Shown here in pieces: positions 53,432-62,918 of a stretch of DNA of 64,000 nt. Numbering within the stretch: the stretch's first letter is position 1; the number at the start of each line of letters is the position of its first letter. A program made the translations under genes and the position numbers. Source of the stretch: Photorhabdus cinerea (GTDB lineage Bacteria > Pseudomonadota > Gammaproteobacteria > Enterobacterales > Enterobacteriaceae); the NCBI RefSeq assembly GCF_011189575.1, contig NZ_PUJW01000015.1, positions 1 through 64,000 on the forward strand. Reading direction: 5' to 3'. The notes beneath the pieces are model-generated. The model saw only the letters and a list, made by a program, of their open reading frames with translations, was not told the DNA's origin and did not search any database.

Positions 53432-53767
53432 TTAATACCAAATCAACATAGAAATCAGGCAAACAACAACTAACCCACTCAGCGCACTTGTCAAAATAAA
53501 TTGCTTCCTCAGCCTTTCACAGCGAAGAACCACTTCTGGATCATGATGGTCAAGGTAACGTTGTGAATTGATATAGCGTACTAACCGAATCTGCTTATTA
53601 AGCTGCCCATGAGTAGTAAAAAAACCGTTACCGTCTACTGATTGGTAAAGCAAGGGATCGGACTGGCGAAGAATAGACAGCAATGCCCGCAGCGAAGAGA
53701 AGTAGCGCATCATATTCATAATGCAGACAAGACACAGCGCCCAAAACAGCGCAATTGTACTGAACAT
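53432..53767 (-). CDS. uspB: Universal stress protein B
   Basis: UspB is a small inner-membrane protein induced in stationary phase and linked to ethanol tolerance. The 111 residues match E. coli UspB in length and content (TIALFWALCLVCIMNMMRYF, DPLLYQSVDGNGFFTTHGQ, FILTSALSGLVVVCLISM) with a membrane helix at each end. The start at 53767 follows GGAGGGG. In E. coli it is divergent from uspA; here an insertion separates the two. Confidence 0.96.
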   Translation of the reverse strand: MFSTIALFWALCLVCIMNMMRYFSSLRALLSILRQSDPLLYQSVDGNGFFTTHGQLNKQIRLVRYINSQRYLDHHDPEVVLRCERLRKQFILTSALSGLVVVCLISMLIWY

Positions 53768-54128
53768 AATCCCCTCCTTAGAATGGTTAGCCAGAGCTGT
53801 CACAAAAGGAAAAAATCAAAATTGCAGGCGGTGATGCCTTATATTTATTGTAGGAAAGATAGTCAGATAGTACAAAAAACCCCTTTTGTGTGGCTTAAAT
53901 TTGGACAAAGCCATAAAATGGCGGTCAAGTTGTGGTGATTGTTGCCGATACCAGATGGTAATAGTCAGGAACGTTAATCCTTTAATGTGATGATATTTTG
54001 ATAATAAGTACGGCTTATATAATGAAATTAATCATAAATTCCATTATCTGAGTTGTTGTAACCACTGAGTAGTTCAATGTAGTGGGAAATAAGGATTTTT
54101 TGTGTACCAGATAAACCTCTGCCACTGA

Positions 54129-54448
54129 TCTCATTCGATAAGCAGAGAACAGAATGTCAGCCATCACCTTATCGTAATAAAAAAACCTATTGATAAATCA
54201 TCTCCACTTTTAGGGTTAGCCATTTCAGATAACGAAGTACTTGATGCTATTTTTGAGTGTTATAGAACAAATCAATCAGGTGCTCAAGAGTTGTATTACA
54301 CCATAAAAGTGGTTGATGCCACTATCTCCGATTTAACAGCTACTCATCCACATAATAAACGCATACAGGTTCTGAGCCACAGGAAACTCTCTCTTTACGA
54401 TACAAGAGTATCACGTGGACCCATCATATTGCAGGAACCAGTGCTTAG
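54129..54448 (+). pseudogene. hcp (type VI secretion tube protein) remnant
   Basis: The plus strand reads SHSISREQNVSHHLIVIKKP, IDKSSPLLGLAISDNEVLDA, YRTNQSGAQELYYTIKVVDA and TISDLTATHPHN in one frame. After a one-base shift near 54350 it continues THTGSEPQETLSLRYKSITW, THHIAGTSA and stop. This is the C-terminal two thirds of an Hcp/TssD protein. The N-terminal third is missing and the last residues are cut. It lies beside the DUF4225 pair but on the opposite strand. Confidence 0.85.
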
Positions 54449-54468
54449 ATAATTATCTTATTTATAAT

Positions 54469-54747
54469 TCATGTATTGTGTTTACGACGAGCAATGATAT
54501 ATGGGATACAACATGAATATGCAAGAACAAATGAAGCATAATGTAGAAAATCATCATTTGTTGTGTCTATATTTAGTAAAGGAATAAAATCGAAATGAAA
54601 AACATAAAGATGAAAAGCAGATAGAGATAATGGTAATATTATAGCATAAAGATGACAATAGATATTGTCTGATATTAAAAGCTTTTTTATGAAAACATAT
54701 GTAGGTCTTAGTATTATCAAAGATAATAATATATAAAGAAACCCCAT
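54469..54747 (-). CDS. Small membrane protein, possible immunity partner
   Basis: A 92-residue, three-helix membrane protein (about 2-15, 28-48, 66-84) with AT-rich codons and no family I recognise. Its ATG overlaps the TAA of the DUF4225 gene by one base (TAATG read on the minus strand), so the two are translated together. By position it may be the immunity or assembly partner of that protein; this is inference. Confidence 0.6.
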   Translation of the reverse strand: MGFLYILLSLIILRPTYVFIKKLLISDNIYCHLYAIILPLSLSAFHLYVFHFDFIPLLNIDTTNDDFLHYASFVLAYSCCIPYIIARRKHNT

Positions 54748-55187
54748 TAATTACTCCTCATATATCCATGAGCTAATAATAATCCTCCATAGCCAGAACG
54801 TGAAAGTCTCGTAACAGTTAACCCGCCAACTATTTGAAGCCCCCCTGAAATGAAACCAACACCTGCAATAATTAATTTATCAAATTCACGTCTTTTGCTA
54901 TTTCTAGGGCTATCTATAACCTCTTTTTGTACAACAATCGCTTGCCTTACATTTTTTTGCGAAATCATTCTATCTTGTTCTTTTAAGGATTTTATTTCCT
55001 CTTCTAATAAGTCTATTGCCTCAAGTATTGAAAGTTCCCCTGTGTTTATTTTTGCTGTAATATCTTGAGAGTAGGCGATAACTTCATTGATGAAATGATC
55101 TTTAGCCAGGCTCCATTTTATAAATTTATTAGCAACACTATTCATAACTATAATCAGTTCATTTTGTTTATCCATTTGGATCTTCAT
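54747..55187 (-). CDS. DUF4225-like protein
   Basis: A 146-residue protein with a helical N-terminal half, a Lys/Glu-rich coiled-coil stretch (about 55-95), and a C-terminal glycine-rich hydrophobic part IIAGVGFISGGLQIVGGLTV with GYGGLLLAHGYMRSN. This pattern is seen in DUF4225 proteins, which are frequent near type VI and toxin loci in Xenorhabdus and Photorhabdus. Family membership is by eye. AAAGGCAGC precedes the start. The nearby hcp remnant supports a past link to type VI secretion. Confidence 0.62.
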   Translation of the reverse strand: MKIQMDKQNELIIVMNSVANKFIKWSLAKDHFINEVIAYSQDITAKINTGELSILEAIDLLEEEIKSLKEQDRMISQKNVRQAIVVQKEVIDSPRNSKRREFDKLIIAGVGFISGGLQIVGGLTVTRLSRSGYGGLLLAHGYMRSN

Positions 55188-56054
55188 AAGCTGCCTTTCT
55201 TTTTGAGTGGCATCATCAAAGTATCCTCTGGCTCACGGATTTCTTCCGTAGAATTCATCTAAAACATCCATCATAATCCTCTTCTTTAAAATATCGTCAT
55301 GTATCGTTATCTACATTAATAAAAATAAACAAATTGAACAAGTCTATTTCCAGATTATAGTGATCTGCAATCCAAATCTGATAAGCCGGAATTATCTGAA
55401 AATGAACCTACATTTCATTACAGTGAATTAGGATTAACGATAATCAACAAATATTCTATTAATTCTTCGCTTGTCATTGTTACTGGGATTCAAATGTATT
55501 TTTAGCAGCATAAAGTCTGATGCAGACGTCTGTACGTTTCATCCCCCTCCCGGAAGGGCCATTGGGTAATCTAGTACTACAGCCGTAGATACCAGAAAGT
55601 TGCATTTTCCTTGATGCTCACAACTCTGAGAAACCGCATGAATTAAGCTTTTCTATGAGTGTCTTTTCTGTTGAAAAAAGTAAGTACGGCTGTAGTACTA
55701 GAATGAATGAACACAGATTAATTGGAGATGTCTTGTTTCTGTTTGCGGGCCGTATCAGTAATACCTACCTCAGATTATTGGGGGTCTACGTAAAAACTCG
55801 ATTTGAGCATTGAAAAACATGGATTGGACAAGAAAGACCATAAAACCAGAGTTTGATTTTGTTATTCATCAAGTGGCAGGAATAGTCATTGTGGTATATG
55901 TTGTTTGTTTGGTGAATGTTCTTTGCTCGATAGCTAAATACGATGAGTTGTAATCGAAACAACGCCTTAAGGACATTCTAAACAGTAATAAACATAGCAT
56001 AGTGGCGATTTGCTTTGCCAACTCATTAACTAGCATTATGAAAGGAGTTCGCTT
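55188..56054. other. uspA upstream region with a MITE
   Basis: About 870 bases hold no supported gene. A 131-bp MITE-like element lies at 55571-55701. The last 200 bases before uspA should hold its promoter. No clear regulator sites were found. Confidence 0.5.
55571..55701. mobile_element. MITE-like element with 17-bp perfect inverted repeats
   Basis: CTAGTACTACAGCCGTA (55571-55587) and TACGGCTGTAGTACTAG (55685-55701) are perfect inverted copies bounding 97 bases without coding capacity. The CTAG at each tip would fit insertion at CTAG with TA duplication, as for IS630-type elements, so it may be moved in trans by an IS630 transposase. Confidence 0.78.
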
Positions 56055-56486
56055 ATGGCTTACAAACATATTCTTGTTGCGGTTGATTTATCCCCGGAAA
56101 GTCAGGTGTTGGTGCAAAAAGCTGTTTCCATGGCAAAACCGTACAATGCCAAAGTTTCCTTGATCCATGTTGATGTTAACTATTCCGATCTCTACACCGG
56201 TTTGATTGACGTTAATCTCGGTGATATGCAGCAACGTATTACTGATGAGACCCGCAATGCGTTGAAAGAGCTTTCCACAGAGTCGGATTATGACATTCAG
56301 GAAACTTTGAGTGGTAGCGGTGATCTGGGGCAGGTATTGGTTGATGCAATTAAAAAATATGACATAGATCTGGTTGTTTGTGGTCATCATCAGGATTTCT
56401 GGAGCAAACTGATGTCTTCTGCTCGTCAGTTAATTAACACTGTTCATGTTGATATGTTGATCGTTCCTCTGCGTGATGATGAATAA
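56055..56486 (+). CDS. uspA: Universal stress protein A
   Basis: UspA is a cytoplasmic stress and stationary-phase protein with an adenine-nucleotide-binding-like fold. The 143 residues (E. coli 144) begin AYKHILVAVDLSPESQVLVQ and end STVHVDMLIVPL-like (TVHVDMLIVPLRDDE). AAAGGAG is 8 bases before the start. A strong terminator follows. Confidence 0.97.
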   Translation: MAYKHILVAVDLSPESQVLVQKAVSMAKPYNAKVSLIHVDVNYSDLYTGLIDVNLGDMQQRITDETRNALKELSTESDYDIQETLSGSGDLGQVLVDAIKKYDIDLVVCGHHQDFWSKLMSSARQLINTVHVDMLIVPLRDDE

Positions 56487-56511
56487 CCACAAATTGAAAA
56501 ACTATTCGATT

Positions 56512-56541
56512 AAAACGCCTGCTTATGCAGGCGTTTTTTTT
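56512..56541 (+). terminator. uspA terminator
   Basis: AACGCCTGC pairs with GCAGGCGTT around TTAT and runs into a tract of T, 28 bases after the uspA stop. Confidence 0.93.
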
Positions 56542-56745
56542 GATGAAATGTGGTGTAGTTTGGTTTGTTCCCTGTGCAATCAAGAAATTTTTTTTACCAT
56601 TCTGTAAAAAAACTTCTTGAAAGATGAATATAGAACAGTGATATATTCAAAGAGCAAACACAACTTACCTCACATTTTCGACAAAAATAATTATCAGAAA
56701 ATGGTGGGGAGACATCACAACCGAAGTAAAAAAAGGAAGGGTTAA

Positions 56746-58089
56746 ATGAGCTGTTTACTATCTTTGTCTTCATTTCTTGGATCAATTCAACGCAGGGATG
56801 AGTATCAACCCGAATATCTCCAGGCTGTCCGGGAAGTTTTCACCTCACTTTGGCCGTTTCTTGAACAAAACCCAAAATACCGTGAACAAAGCTTACTGGA
56901 ACGTATGGTAGAACCGGAACGGGTTATTCAGTTCCGGGTTTGTTGGGTAGATGATCAGGGTAAGGTTCAGGTAAACCGTGCATGGCGGGTACAGTTCAAT
57001 TCGGCCATTGGTCCATATAAAGGTGGTATGCGTTTTCATCCATCGGTGAACCTCTCTATTCTGAAATTCCTTGGCTTTGAACAAACATTGAAAAATGCAC
57101 TGACAACCTTACCAATGGGTGGGGGGAAAGGGGGTTCAGATTTTGATCCTAAAGGAAAAAGTCAGGGCGAAGTGATGCGATTTTGCCAGGCGCTAATGAC
57201 GGAATTGTACCGCCATCTGGGACCAGATACCGATGTCCCCGCTGGTGATATTGGTGTGGGTGGCCGTGAAGTGGCCTTTATGTCAGGGATGATGAAAAAG
57301 CTCTCTAATAATACGGCTTGTGTATTCACTGGCAAAGGTCTCTCTTTTGGCGGTAGTTTGATTCGCCCGGAAGCAACAGGTTATGGTCTGGTTTATTTCA
57401 CCAATGCCATGTTGAAACGCCATGGTATGGGCTTTGAAGGTATGCGTGTATCGGTTTCCGGTGCAGGCAATGTTGCGCAATATACGATCGAAAAATGCAT
57501 GGCATTGGGTGCGAAAGTGGTTACTGCTTCTGATTCCGGCGGTACAGTGGTTGATGAGGAGGGTTTCACGCTGGAGAAATTGGCTCATCTTGAAGAGATT
57601 AAAAACCAACACTATGGCCGTGTGGAAGAGTATGCCAAAGAACGGGGACTGACTTTCTTAAAGGGATTACAACCTTGGTCTGTGCCAGTTGATATCGCTT
57701 TGCCATGTGCCACTCAGAATGAGTTGGATCTGGATGCGGCTAAAGTGCTTATCAAGAATGGTGTTAAAGCTGTAGCTGAAGGTGCGAATATGCCTGCAAC
57801 CATTTCAGCGACTGAAGCCTTTATTGAAGCGGGTGTGTTGTTTGCACCAGGCAAAGCCGCTAACGCGGGTGGCGTGGCAACGTCTGGCTTGGAAATGGCA
57901 CAAAACGCAGCACGTTTAGGCTGGAAGGCTGAGAAAGTGGATGCACGTTTGCATCACATCATGCTGGATATCCATCACGCCTGTGTTGAGTATGGTGGCG
58001 AGAGCAAACAGACCAATTATGTTCAGGGGGCGAATGTTGCTGGATTTGTAAAAGTTGCCGATGCCATGCTTGCCCAGGGCATTTTGTGA
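56746..58089 (+). CDS. gdhA: NADP-specific glutamate dehydrogenase
   Basis: GdhA forms glutamate from 2-oxoglutarate and ammonia. The 447 residues equal the E. coli length. GPYKGGMRFHPSVNLSILKF holds the substrate Lys, TTLPMGGGKGGSDFDPKG the catalytic Lys region, and SGAGNVAQY the nucleotide-binding loop. GAAGGG lies upstream of the start. It is transcribed alone. Confidence 0.98.
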   Translation: MSCLLSLSSFLGSIQRRDEYQPEYLQAVREVFTSLWPFLEQNPKYREQSLLERMVEPERVIQFRVCWVDDQGKVQVNRAWRVQFNSAIGPYKGGMRFHPSVNLSILKFLGFEQTLKNALTTLPMGGGKGGSDFDPKGKSQGEVMRFCQALMTELYRHLGPDTDVPAGDIGVGGREVAFMSGMMKKLSNNTACVFTGKGLSFGGSLIRPEATGYGLVYFTNAMLKRHGMGFEGMRVSVSGAGNVAQYTIEKCMALGAKVVTASDSGGTVVDEEGFTLEKLAHLEEIKNQHYGRVEEYAKERGLTFLKGLQPWSVPVDIALPCATQNELDLDAAKVLIKNGVKAVAEGANMPATISATEAFIEAGVLFAPGKAANAGGVATSGLEMAQNAARLGWKAEKVDARLHHIMLDIHHACVEYGGESKQTNYVQGANVAGFVKVADAMLAQGIL

Positions 58090-58099
58090 ATTGAAGATA

Positions 58100-58125
58100 T
58101 CAGCCGCAATATGCGGCTGACTTTT
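58100..58125 (+). terminator. gdhA terminator
   Basis: TCAGCCGCA pairs with TGCGGCTGA around ATA and is followed by CTTTT. It sits between the convergent gdhA and rsmJ stops. Confidence 0.85.
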
Positions 58126-58868
58126 CAGCAAGGATAAATATCAAAACGGTGATTTTTCGTGGTGATAGCTGCTGATGCAACTACTCCAGCTAAGGGTTCT
58201 GCATAATCAGGCCGTTTTACTACTACGCGACGTTTTGCTAAAGCGCGAGCGGGGGACAACAAATTATCAGCATCTTCATCAGCGCCAACCAGAGACTGAA
58301 ACACTCGCATCTCTTTTTTCACCAATGCACTTTTTTGCTTGTGTGGATACATAGGATCGAGATAAACGACATCAGGCTGTGGTGTAATATCGGCCAGCGC
58401 TGTAATGCTTGAAGTGTGAAGCAGTGTCATGCGTTCTTGCAACCAGCCACCAATTTCCTCATCTTGATAACCGCGTTGCAACCCATCATCCAGCAATGCC
58501 GCGACTACAGGATGGCGTTCCAGCATCCTTACATGGCAACCCAATGATGCCAGTACAAAGGCATCTCTCCCCAGACCTGCGGTAGCATCTACGACTGTTG
58601 GTAGATAATCTTTTTTGATCCCGATGGCCTTAGCGACTGCTTCGCCGCGTCCGCCACCAAAGCGGCGACGATGTGCCATGGTACCTGATACAAAATCCAC
58701 ATAGATACCACCCAGTTTTGGCTCATCCAGTTTACGGAGTTCGAGGTATTGAGGGGTAAGAACCAATGCCATAACTGCGCTTTCGTCATGTACTAGATCC
58801 CAGCGTTCTGCCAGTTGAGATAAGGCGCTGTTATCAGCGCCTTGTTCACAGATTAAACAGATACCCAC
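58125..58868 (-). CDS. rsmJ: 16S rRNA m2G1516 methyltransferase
   Basis: RsmJ methylates G1516 of 16S rRNA. The 247-residue protein (E. coli 250) has VVDATAGLGRDAFVLASLG as S-adenosylmethionine site, YLDPMYPHKQKSAL as catalytic region and AHRRRFGGGRGEAVAKA. It follows prlC by five bases in one operon, as in E. coli. Confidence 0.96.
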   Translation of the reverse strand: MGICLICEQGADNSALSQLAERWDLVHDESAVMALVLTPQYLELRKLDEPKLGGIYVDFVSGTMAHRRRFGGGRGEAVAKAIGIKKDYLPTVVDATAGLGRDAFVLASLGCHVRMLERHPVVAALLDDGLQRGYQDEEIGGWLQERMTLLHTSSITALADITPQPDVVYLDPMYPHKQKSALVKKEMRVFQSLVGADEDADNLLSPARALAKRRVVVKRPDYAEPLAGVVASAAITTKNHRFDIYPC

Positions 58869-58873
58869 CCTGA

Positions 58874-60916
58874 TTATCCTTTAATACCGGAACTACGTAG
58901 CATTGCATCCAGTTTTGGTTCACGGCCACGGAAACGTTTGAACAGTTCCATTGGATCTTCAGAACCACCACGGGACAGAATGTTATCAAGGAAAGATTGC
59001 CCGGTTGCGCGGTTAAAAATGCCTTCTTCCTCAAAACGGGAGTAAGCATCGGCTGCCAACACATCAGCCCATAGATAACTGTAGTAGCCAGCGGCATAAC
59101 CACCGGAAAAGACGTGGGTGAATGAGTGAGGGAAACGGCCCCATTCAGGTGAAGGCACTACGGAGACCAATTTCTTCACTTCCTTTAAGGTCTTCATGGT
59201 TTGAGCACCTTTCTTTGGATCATACTCAACATGTAGACGGAAATCGAACTGACCAAACTCAAGCTGACGCAAGATCCGCATAGCGGCTTGATAGTTTTTC
59301 GCTGCTAAAAGGTTATCCAACATGGATTGTGGTAGAGGTTCTTGAGTTTCGTAGTGACCAGAGATAAATGCCAGTGCTTCTGGTTCCCAACACCAGTTCT
59401 CCATGAACTGGCTTGGCATTTCTACCGCATCCCACGGTACACCACCAATACCGGAAACGCCGGCAGTTTCAATCAGGGTCAACATATGATGTAGACAGTG
59501 ACCAAACTCGTGGAACAGCGTGTTGACTTCACTGTGAGTGAACAGCGCGGGTTTATCGCCAACAGGTCTGTTGAAGTTACAGTTCAGATAAGCGACAGGC
59601 TTTTGCAGTTCGCCGTTGGAACGACGCATTCTGCTGATGCACTCATCCATCCAGGCGCCACCACGTTTATTCTCACGTGCGTATAGATCCATATAGAAGC
59701 TACCGCGCAACTCATTTGTGTCATCGTACAGATCAAAGAAACGAACATCTGGGTGCCAGGTTTCTACATCATGGCGCTCTTTGGCAGTAATACCATAGAT
59801 ACGACGAACAACCTCGAATAGCCCTTCAACAGCCTTTTGTTCAGGGAAATAAGGACGTAACTGCTCATCATTGATAGAGAACTCATACTGTTTTTGTTTC
59901 TCGCCATAATAAGTCATATCCCAAGCTTCCAGCTTGTGGGCACAATGATGCCATTTAGCAAAACCTTTTAATTCATCTACCTCTTCTTCGCCTTGTGGAT
60001 GAGCACGTTTTGTCAAATCATTCAGAAAATCCAATACTTCCTTAGGCGTTTTTGCCATTTTGGTCGCAAGGGATTGTTCAGCATAATTTTTGAAACCAAG
60101 CAATTGAGCTTGTTCGTGACGCAGTGCAAGGATCTCGGCGATCACTTCGCTGTTATCCCATTTACCTGCATTTGGCCCCTGATCGGATGCGCGGGTATTG
60201 TAGGCGTAATAAATTTCCCGACGCAGTTCGCGGTTATCTGCATAGGTGATAACCGGCTGGTAACTTGGTGCTTCTAAAGTCAGTAGCCAGCCTTTTTGTC
60301 CTTTGGCTTCTGCCTGGGCTTTAGCGGCGGCAATCGCGCTTTCGGGCAGACCAGACAGATCTTTCACGTCAGTAATTAATTTGGTCCAGCCCATAGTGGC
60401 ATCAAGCACATTATTGTTGAATTGCGAACTTAAATCCGACAAACGAGCACTAATCTCGCCATAGCGTTTCTGTTTTTCTTCAGGCAGACCAATACCTGAT
60501 AGTTTAAAATCACGCAGTGAATTTTCGACCGCTTTGCGTTGAGGTTGAGAGAGTTTCTCAAATTCAGCACTCTCACGTAATGACGTATACGCTTGATACA
60601 GCCCCTTGTGTTGACCTAACCAGGTACTGAATTCGGACAGTAATGGCAAACTTTCTTCATAGACGGTGCGTAATTCTGGGCTGTTTTTAACCGAATTGAG
60701 ATGATTGACGGGTGACCATGCACGGGACTGCTTATCACCGGCTTCGGCCAATGGTTGACACAGATTATCCCAGGTAAAAACGGTATTCTCGGCCAATATT
60801 TTTTCGACGGTTTGGCGATAATTGGCAATCACTTCTTTTACAGCGGGAACAACATGTTCTGGTTTAATAGAAGAAAATTTTGGTAAACCTGATGGAACGA
60901 GTAACGGATTAGTCAT
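58874..60916 (-). CDS. prlC: Oligopeptidase A
   Basis: PrlC is a cytoplasmic M3 zinc metallopeptidase that degrades signal peptides and short peptides. The 680 residues equal the E. coli length. The zinc site HEFGHCLHHML supplies HExxH-like (HEFGH) ligands, with the downstream Glu in MPSQFMENWCWE. It heads the prlC-rsmJ operon. Confidence 0.98.
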   Translation of the reverse strand: MTNPLLVPSGLPKFSSIKPEHVVPAVKEVIANYRQTVEKILAENTVFTWDNLCQPLAEAGDKQSRAWSPVNHLNSVKNSPELRTVYEESLPLLSEFSTWLGQHKGLYQAYTSLRESAEFEKLSQPQRKAVENSLRDFKLSGIGLPEEKQKRYGEISARLSDLSSQFNNNVLDATMGWTKLITDVKDLSGLPESAIAAAKAQAEAKGQKGWLLTLEAPSYQPVITYADNRELRREIYYAYNTRASDQGPNAGKWDNSEVIAEILALRHEQAQLLGFKNYAEQSLATKMAKTPKEVLDFLNDLTKRAHPQGEEEVDELKGFAKWHHCAHKLEAWDMTYYGEKQKQYEFSINDEQLRPYFPEQKAVEGLFEVVRRIYGITAKERHDVETWHPDVRFFDLYDDTNELRGSFYMDLYARENKRGGAWMDECISRMRRSNGELQKPVAYLNCNFNRPVGDKPALFTHSEVNTLFHEFGHCLHHMLTLIETAGVSGIGGVPWDAVEMPSQFMENWCWEPEALAFISGHYETQEPLPQSMLDNLLAAKNYQAAMRILRQLEFGQFDFRLHVEYDPKKGAQTMKTLKEVKKLVSVVPSPEWGRFPHSFTHVFSGGYAAGYYSYLWADVLAADAYSRFEEEGIFNRATGQSFLDNILSRGGSEDPMELFKRFRGREPKLDAMLRSSGIKG

Positions 60917-61153
60917 ATAAAGCGTCCTGTTTATGTTTTGGATACATTGCTGAGCGGAACAACCTTGTATCGTAATGGGTATCGGCTAATAAGATGTAGG
61001 TAAAATTCGACAAACTCAACGCGAATGTTGAGTTTATGAACAATAAAATTTAATGCTTTTTAGCAAATTGAGAATGATTTCAGCAAACGGATTCAGAAGC
61101 CAGATAATCTGCGCTATGATTGGCTTCTTTTCATAATTATTTGGTATTTATAA

Positions 61154-61248
61154 GGAAGATCATCGTCCCCGGTGGGGCGGCTGGACTTCAAATCCAGATG
61201 AGGCCGCCAGCGGTCTCTGGCAGGTTCGACTCCTGTGATCTTCCGCCA
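61154..61248 (+). tRNA. selC: tRNA-Sec (anticodon TCA)
   Basis: A 95-nt tRNA from GGAAGAT to ATCTTCC plus GCCA. It has the long acceptor stem and long variable arm of selenocysteine tRNA, and the anticodon TCA at 61188-61190 lies in CTTCAAA. It differs from E. coli selC at only a few paired positions. selC is a well-known integration site for islands. Confidence 0.97.
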
Positions 61249-61385
61249 ATTATTAATCTACTTTCTAGGCCGGAAGGTTGAATTGCCGCTGGCAATTTTT
61301 GATCCTATGAATCCGGAATTGGCGAAGATGTCGGTAGCAGGCAACTAATTGGTTTGAATATTTTAACATTTATTCTTCCCTGATT

Positions 61386-61408
61386 AAGGAGGGAACACCT
61401 CCTTTTTT
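61386..61408 (+). terminator. Rho-independent terminator downstream of selC
   Basis: AAGGAGG pairs with CCTCCTT around GAACA and is followed by TTTT. It probably ends selC-derived or read-through transcripts. Confidence 0.75.
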
Positions 61409-61711
61409 ATAGCTATGGTTGTCAATAAGTATATTTGGGGATATTGAAAAATTTTTCATTTCAATGAACCATCCAAATGAAGAAAGAATAAGTATATATC
61501 ACAACCCTTTGTTTCTGAAAAAATTGGAAAATCCTATCATAGAATTCCTATTCACGAGACAAATTGCTCCTTGGATTATAATTTAATGGCAATGATAAGC
61601 TATATCAGTCAAGAAAGTAGAAATTGATAATCAACGTTAATATAGTTATTCGATAATGTGATTTTTATTGATAAAGTTGCTTTCATTCCCTATCTCCCAG
61701 GGAATTAGCAT

Positions 61712-61730
61712 TGTAATGATTATCGTTATT
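61712..61730 (+). promoter_or_regulatory. Fur-like box upstream of the secreted hydrolase
   Basis: TGTAATGATTATCGTTATT matches 14 of 19 positions of the Fur consensus, about 110 bases before the start of the hydrolase gene. Confidence 0.45.
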
Positions 61731-61840
61731 GATTAGGGTAAGAAGATGCTAAACCTTGCTTTCGAATCTTAAAAACCTTCCTGACAGGAACAATATTGCC
61801 AATTTGTGGTCTTTAAATATGTCGGCTAAAGGAGATGTTA

Positions 61841-62773
61841 ATGAAAGCATATTGTTTTAATTTACGACAGAAGATTCTGACGTCAATTCTGATTTTTACA
61901 TGTTATATAGGTTTCGTTTACTCGAATACACATAAACAGTTTTTCCGTCATGATGGTAGTGAAATAACTTACTATCTTAAGCAAAGAGAAGGTAAAAACC
62001 TATTGGTGCTGATACAAGGTTCTGATTGTAATAGTATAGCTAATAATAAGTTTGTAAATGAGACATTCAATGATATTTATCCAGATACAGATGTGTTAAC
62101 CGTGGAGAAATATGGTATTAATGCATCACTTCCCTGGTCTGATGCCGGTGAGCGTTCAGATTGTCCTAAGGCTTATATAGAATCAGATACGCCAGAACAG
62201 CGGGTTAAGGATTATATTCAGATCATTGGTTATCTGAAGAATCAAAATAAATATAAAAAAATCATTATATTGGGTGGCAGTGAAGGGGCAACGGTTGCCA
62301 ATTTAATTACATCGCAAGTTAACTATATTGATAGAACAATCTCACTGAATGGCGGCAGTCGGTATTTAGCTGATGATGTTATTCACAGTATGAAGAGTGA
62401 AGTTCCACCAGAACATATTGATCAGGCGATTAAAGGATTCAGAGAATTCCAGCAAAGAATACATAACAACAATAATACGGGTAAGCTGGAAATGAGTAAT
62501 CATGGAACTAATTGGTGGAAAGTTGCATTAGGTATTAATCAATATAAAGTATTAAATCAGACAAAAAGACCGGTTCTGATTATTCAAACATTGAATGATA
62601 ACTCCGTCAGTGTGAGTGCAGCTATGAAAATGGAGGAGCAATTAAAGAAAAGTAATATTACTTTCTACCAATACTCGGGATTGAATCATGGATTTAAAAA
62701 TAGTGCAGGTGTTTTGCAAGTTGCTCCTATTGTTGAAGATATAAGGAATTGGTTATCCAGAACTTCTGGATAA
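61841..62773 (+). CDS. Secreted alpha/beta hydrolase of unknown substrate
   Basis: A 310-residue protein with a signal peptide or N-terminal anchor (about 9-30) and an alpha/beta hydrolase fold. It has LLVLIQGSDCNS at the oxyanion side, nucleophile Ser in ILGGSEGATVA, Asp in TLNDNSVS and His in GLNHGFKN. I start at Met 61841, six bases after AAAGGAG; a Met two codons earlier would overlap that site. AT-rich and between selC and an ERIC repeat, it looks acquired. A Fur-like box upstream hints at iron control. Confidence 0.75.
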   Translation: MKAYCFNLRQKILTSILIFTCYIGFVYSNTHKQFFRHDGSEITYYLKQREGKNLLVLIQGSDCNSIANNKFVNETFNDIYPDTDVLTVEKYGINASLPWSDAGERSDCPKAYIESDTPEQRVKDYIQIIGYLKNQNKYKKIIILGGSEGATVANLITSQVNYIDRTISLNGGSRYLADDVIHSMKSEVPPEHIDQAIKGFREFQQRIHNNNNTGKLEMSNHGTNWWKVALGINQYKVLNQTKRPVLIIQTLNDNSVSVSAAMKMEEQLKKSNITFYQYSGLNHGFKNSAGVLQVAPIVEDIRNWLSRTSG

Positions 62774-62792
62774 GAGCCTGTAATTTGCATGA

Positions 62793-62918
62793 TATACCCT
62801 ATGGATTTCAAGATGCAGCGCGGTGGCAAGGAACGCCTCCCTAGGAGCGTAGCGAACTATGTGACTGGGGTAAGTGAAAACAGCTAACAAAGCAGCAACT
62901 TGAAAGATGAAGGATATA
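62793..62918. repeat. ERIC repeat, full length
   Basis: A 126-bp ERIC from TATACCC to GGATATA with the blocks CTCCCTAGGAGCG and GTGACTGGGGTAAGTGAA. It matches the copy at 6503-6629 at most positions and lies 20 bases after the hydrolase stop. Confidence 0.93.

Larger units (their letters stand above)
61249..61840. other. Region downstream of selC with a possible gene fragment
   Basis: At 61262-61347 (+) a short frame reads LGRKVELPLAIFDPMNPELA then KMSVAGN and stop; it is protein-like but has no start and no family I can name. A terminator-like hairpin (AAGGAGG/CCTCCTT plus TTTT) follows at 61386-61408. The rest is AT-rich and holds a Fur-like box described separately. Confidence 0.4.
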
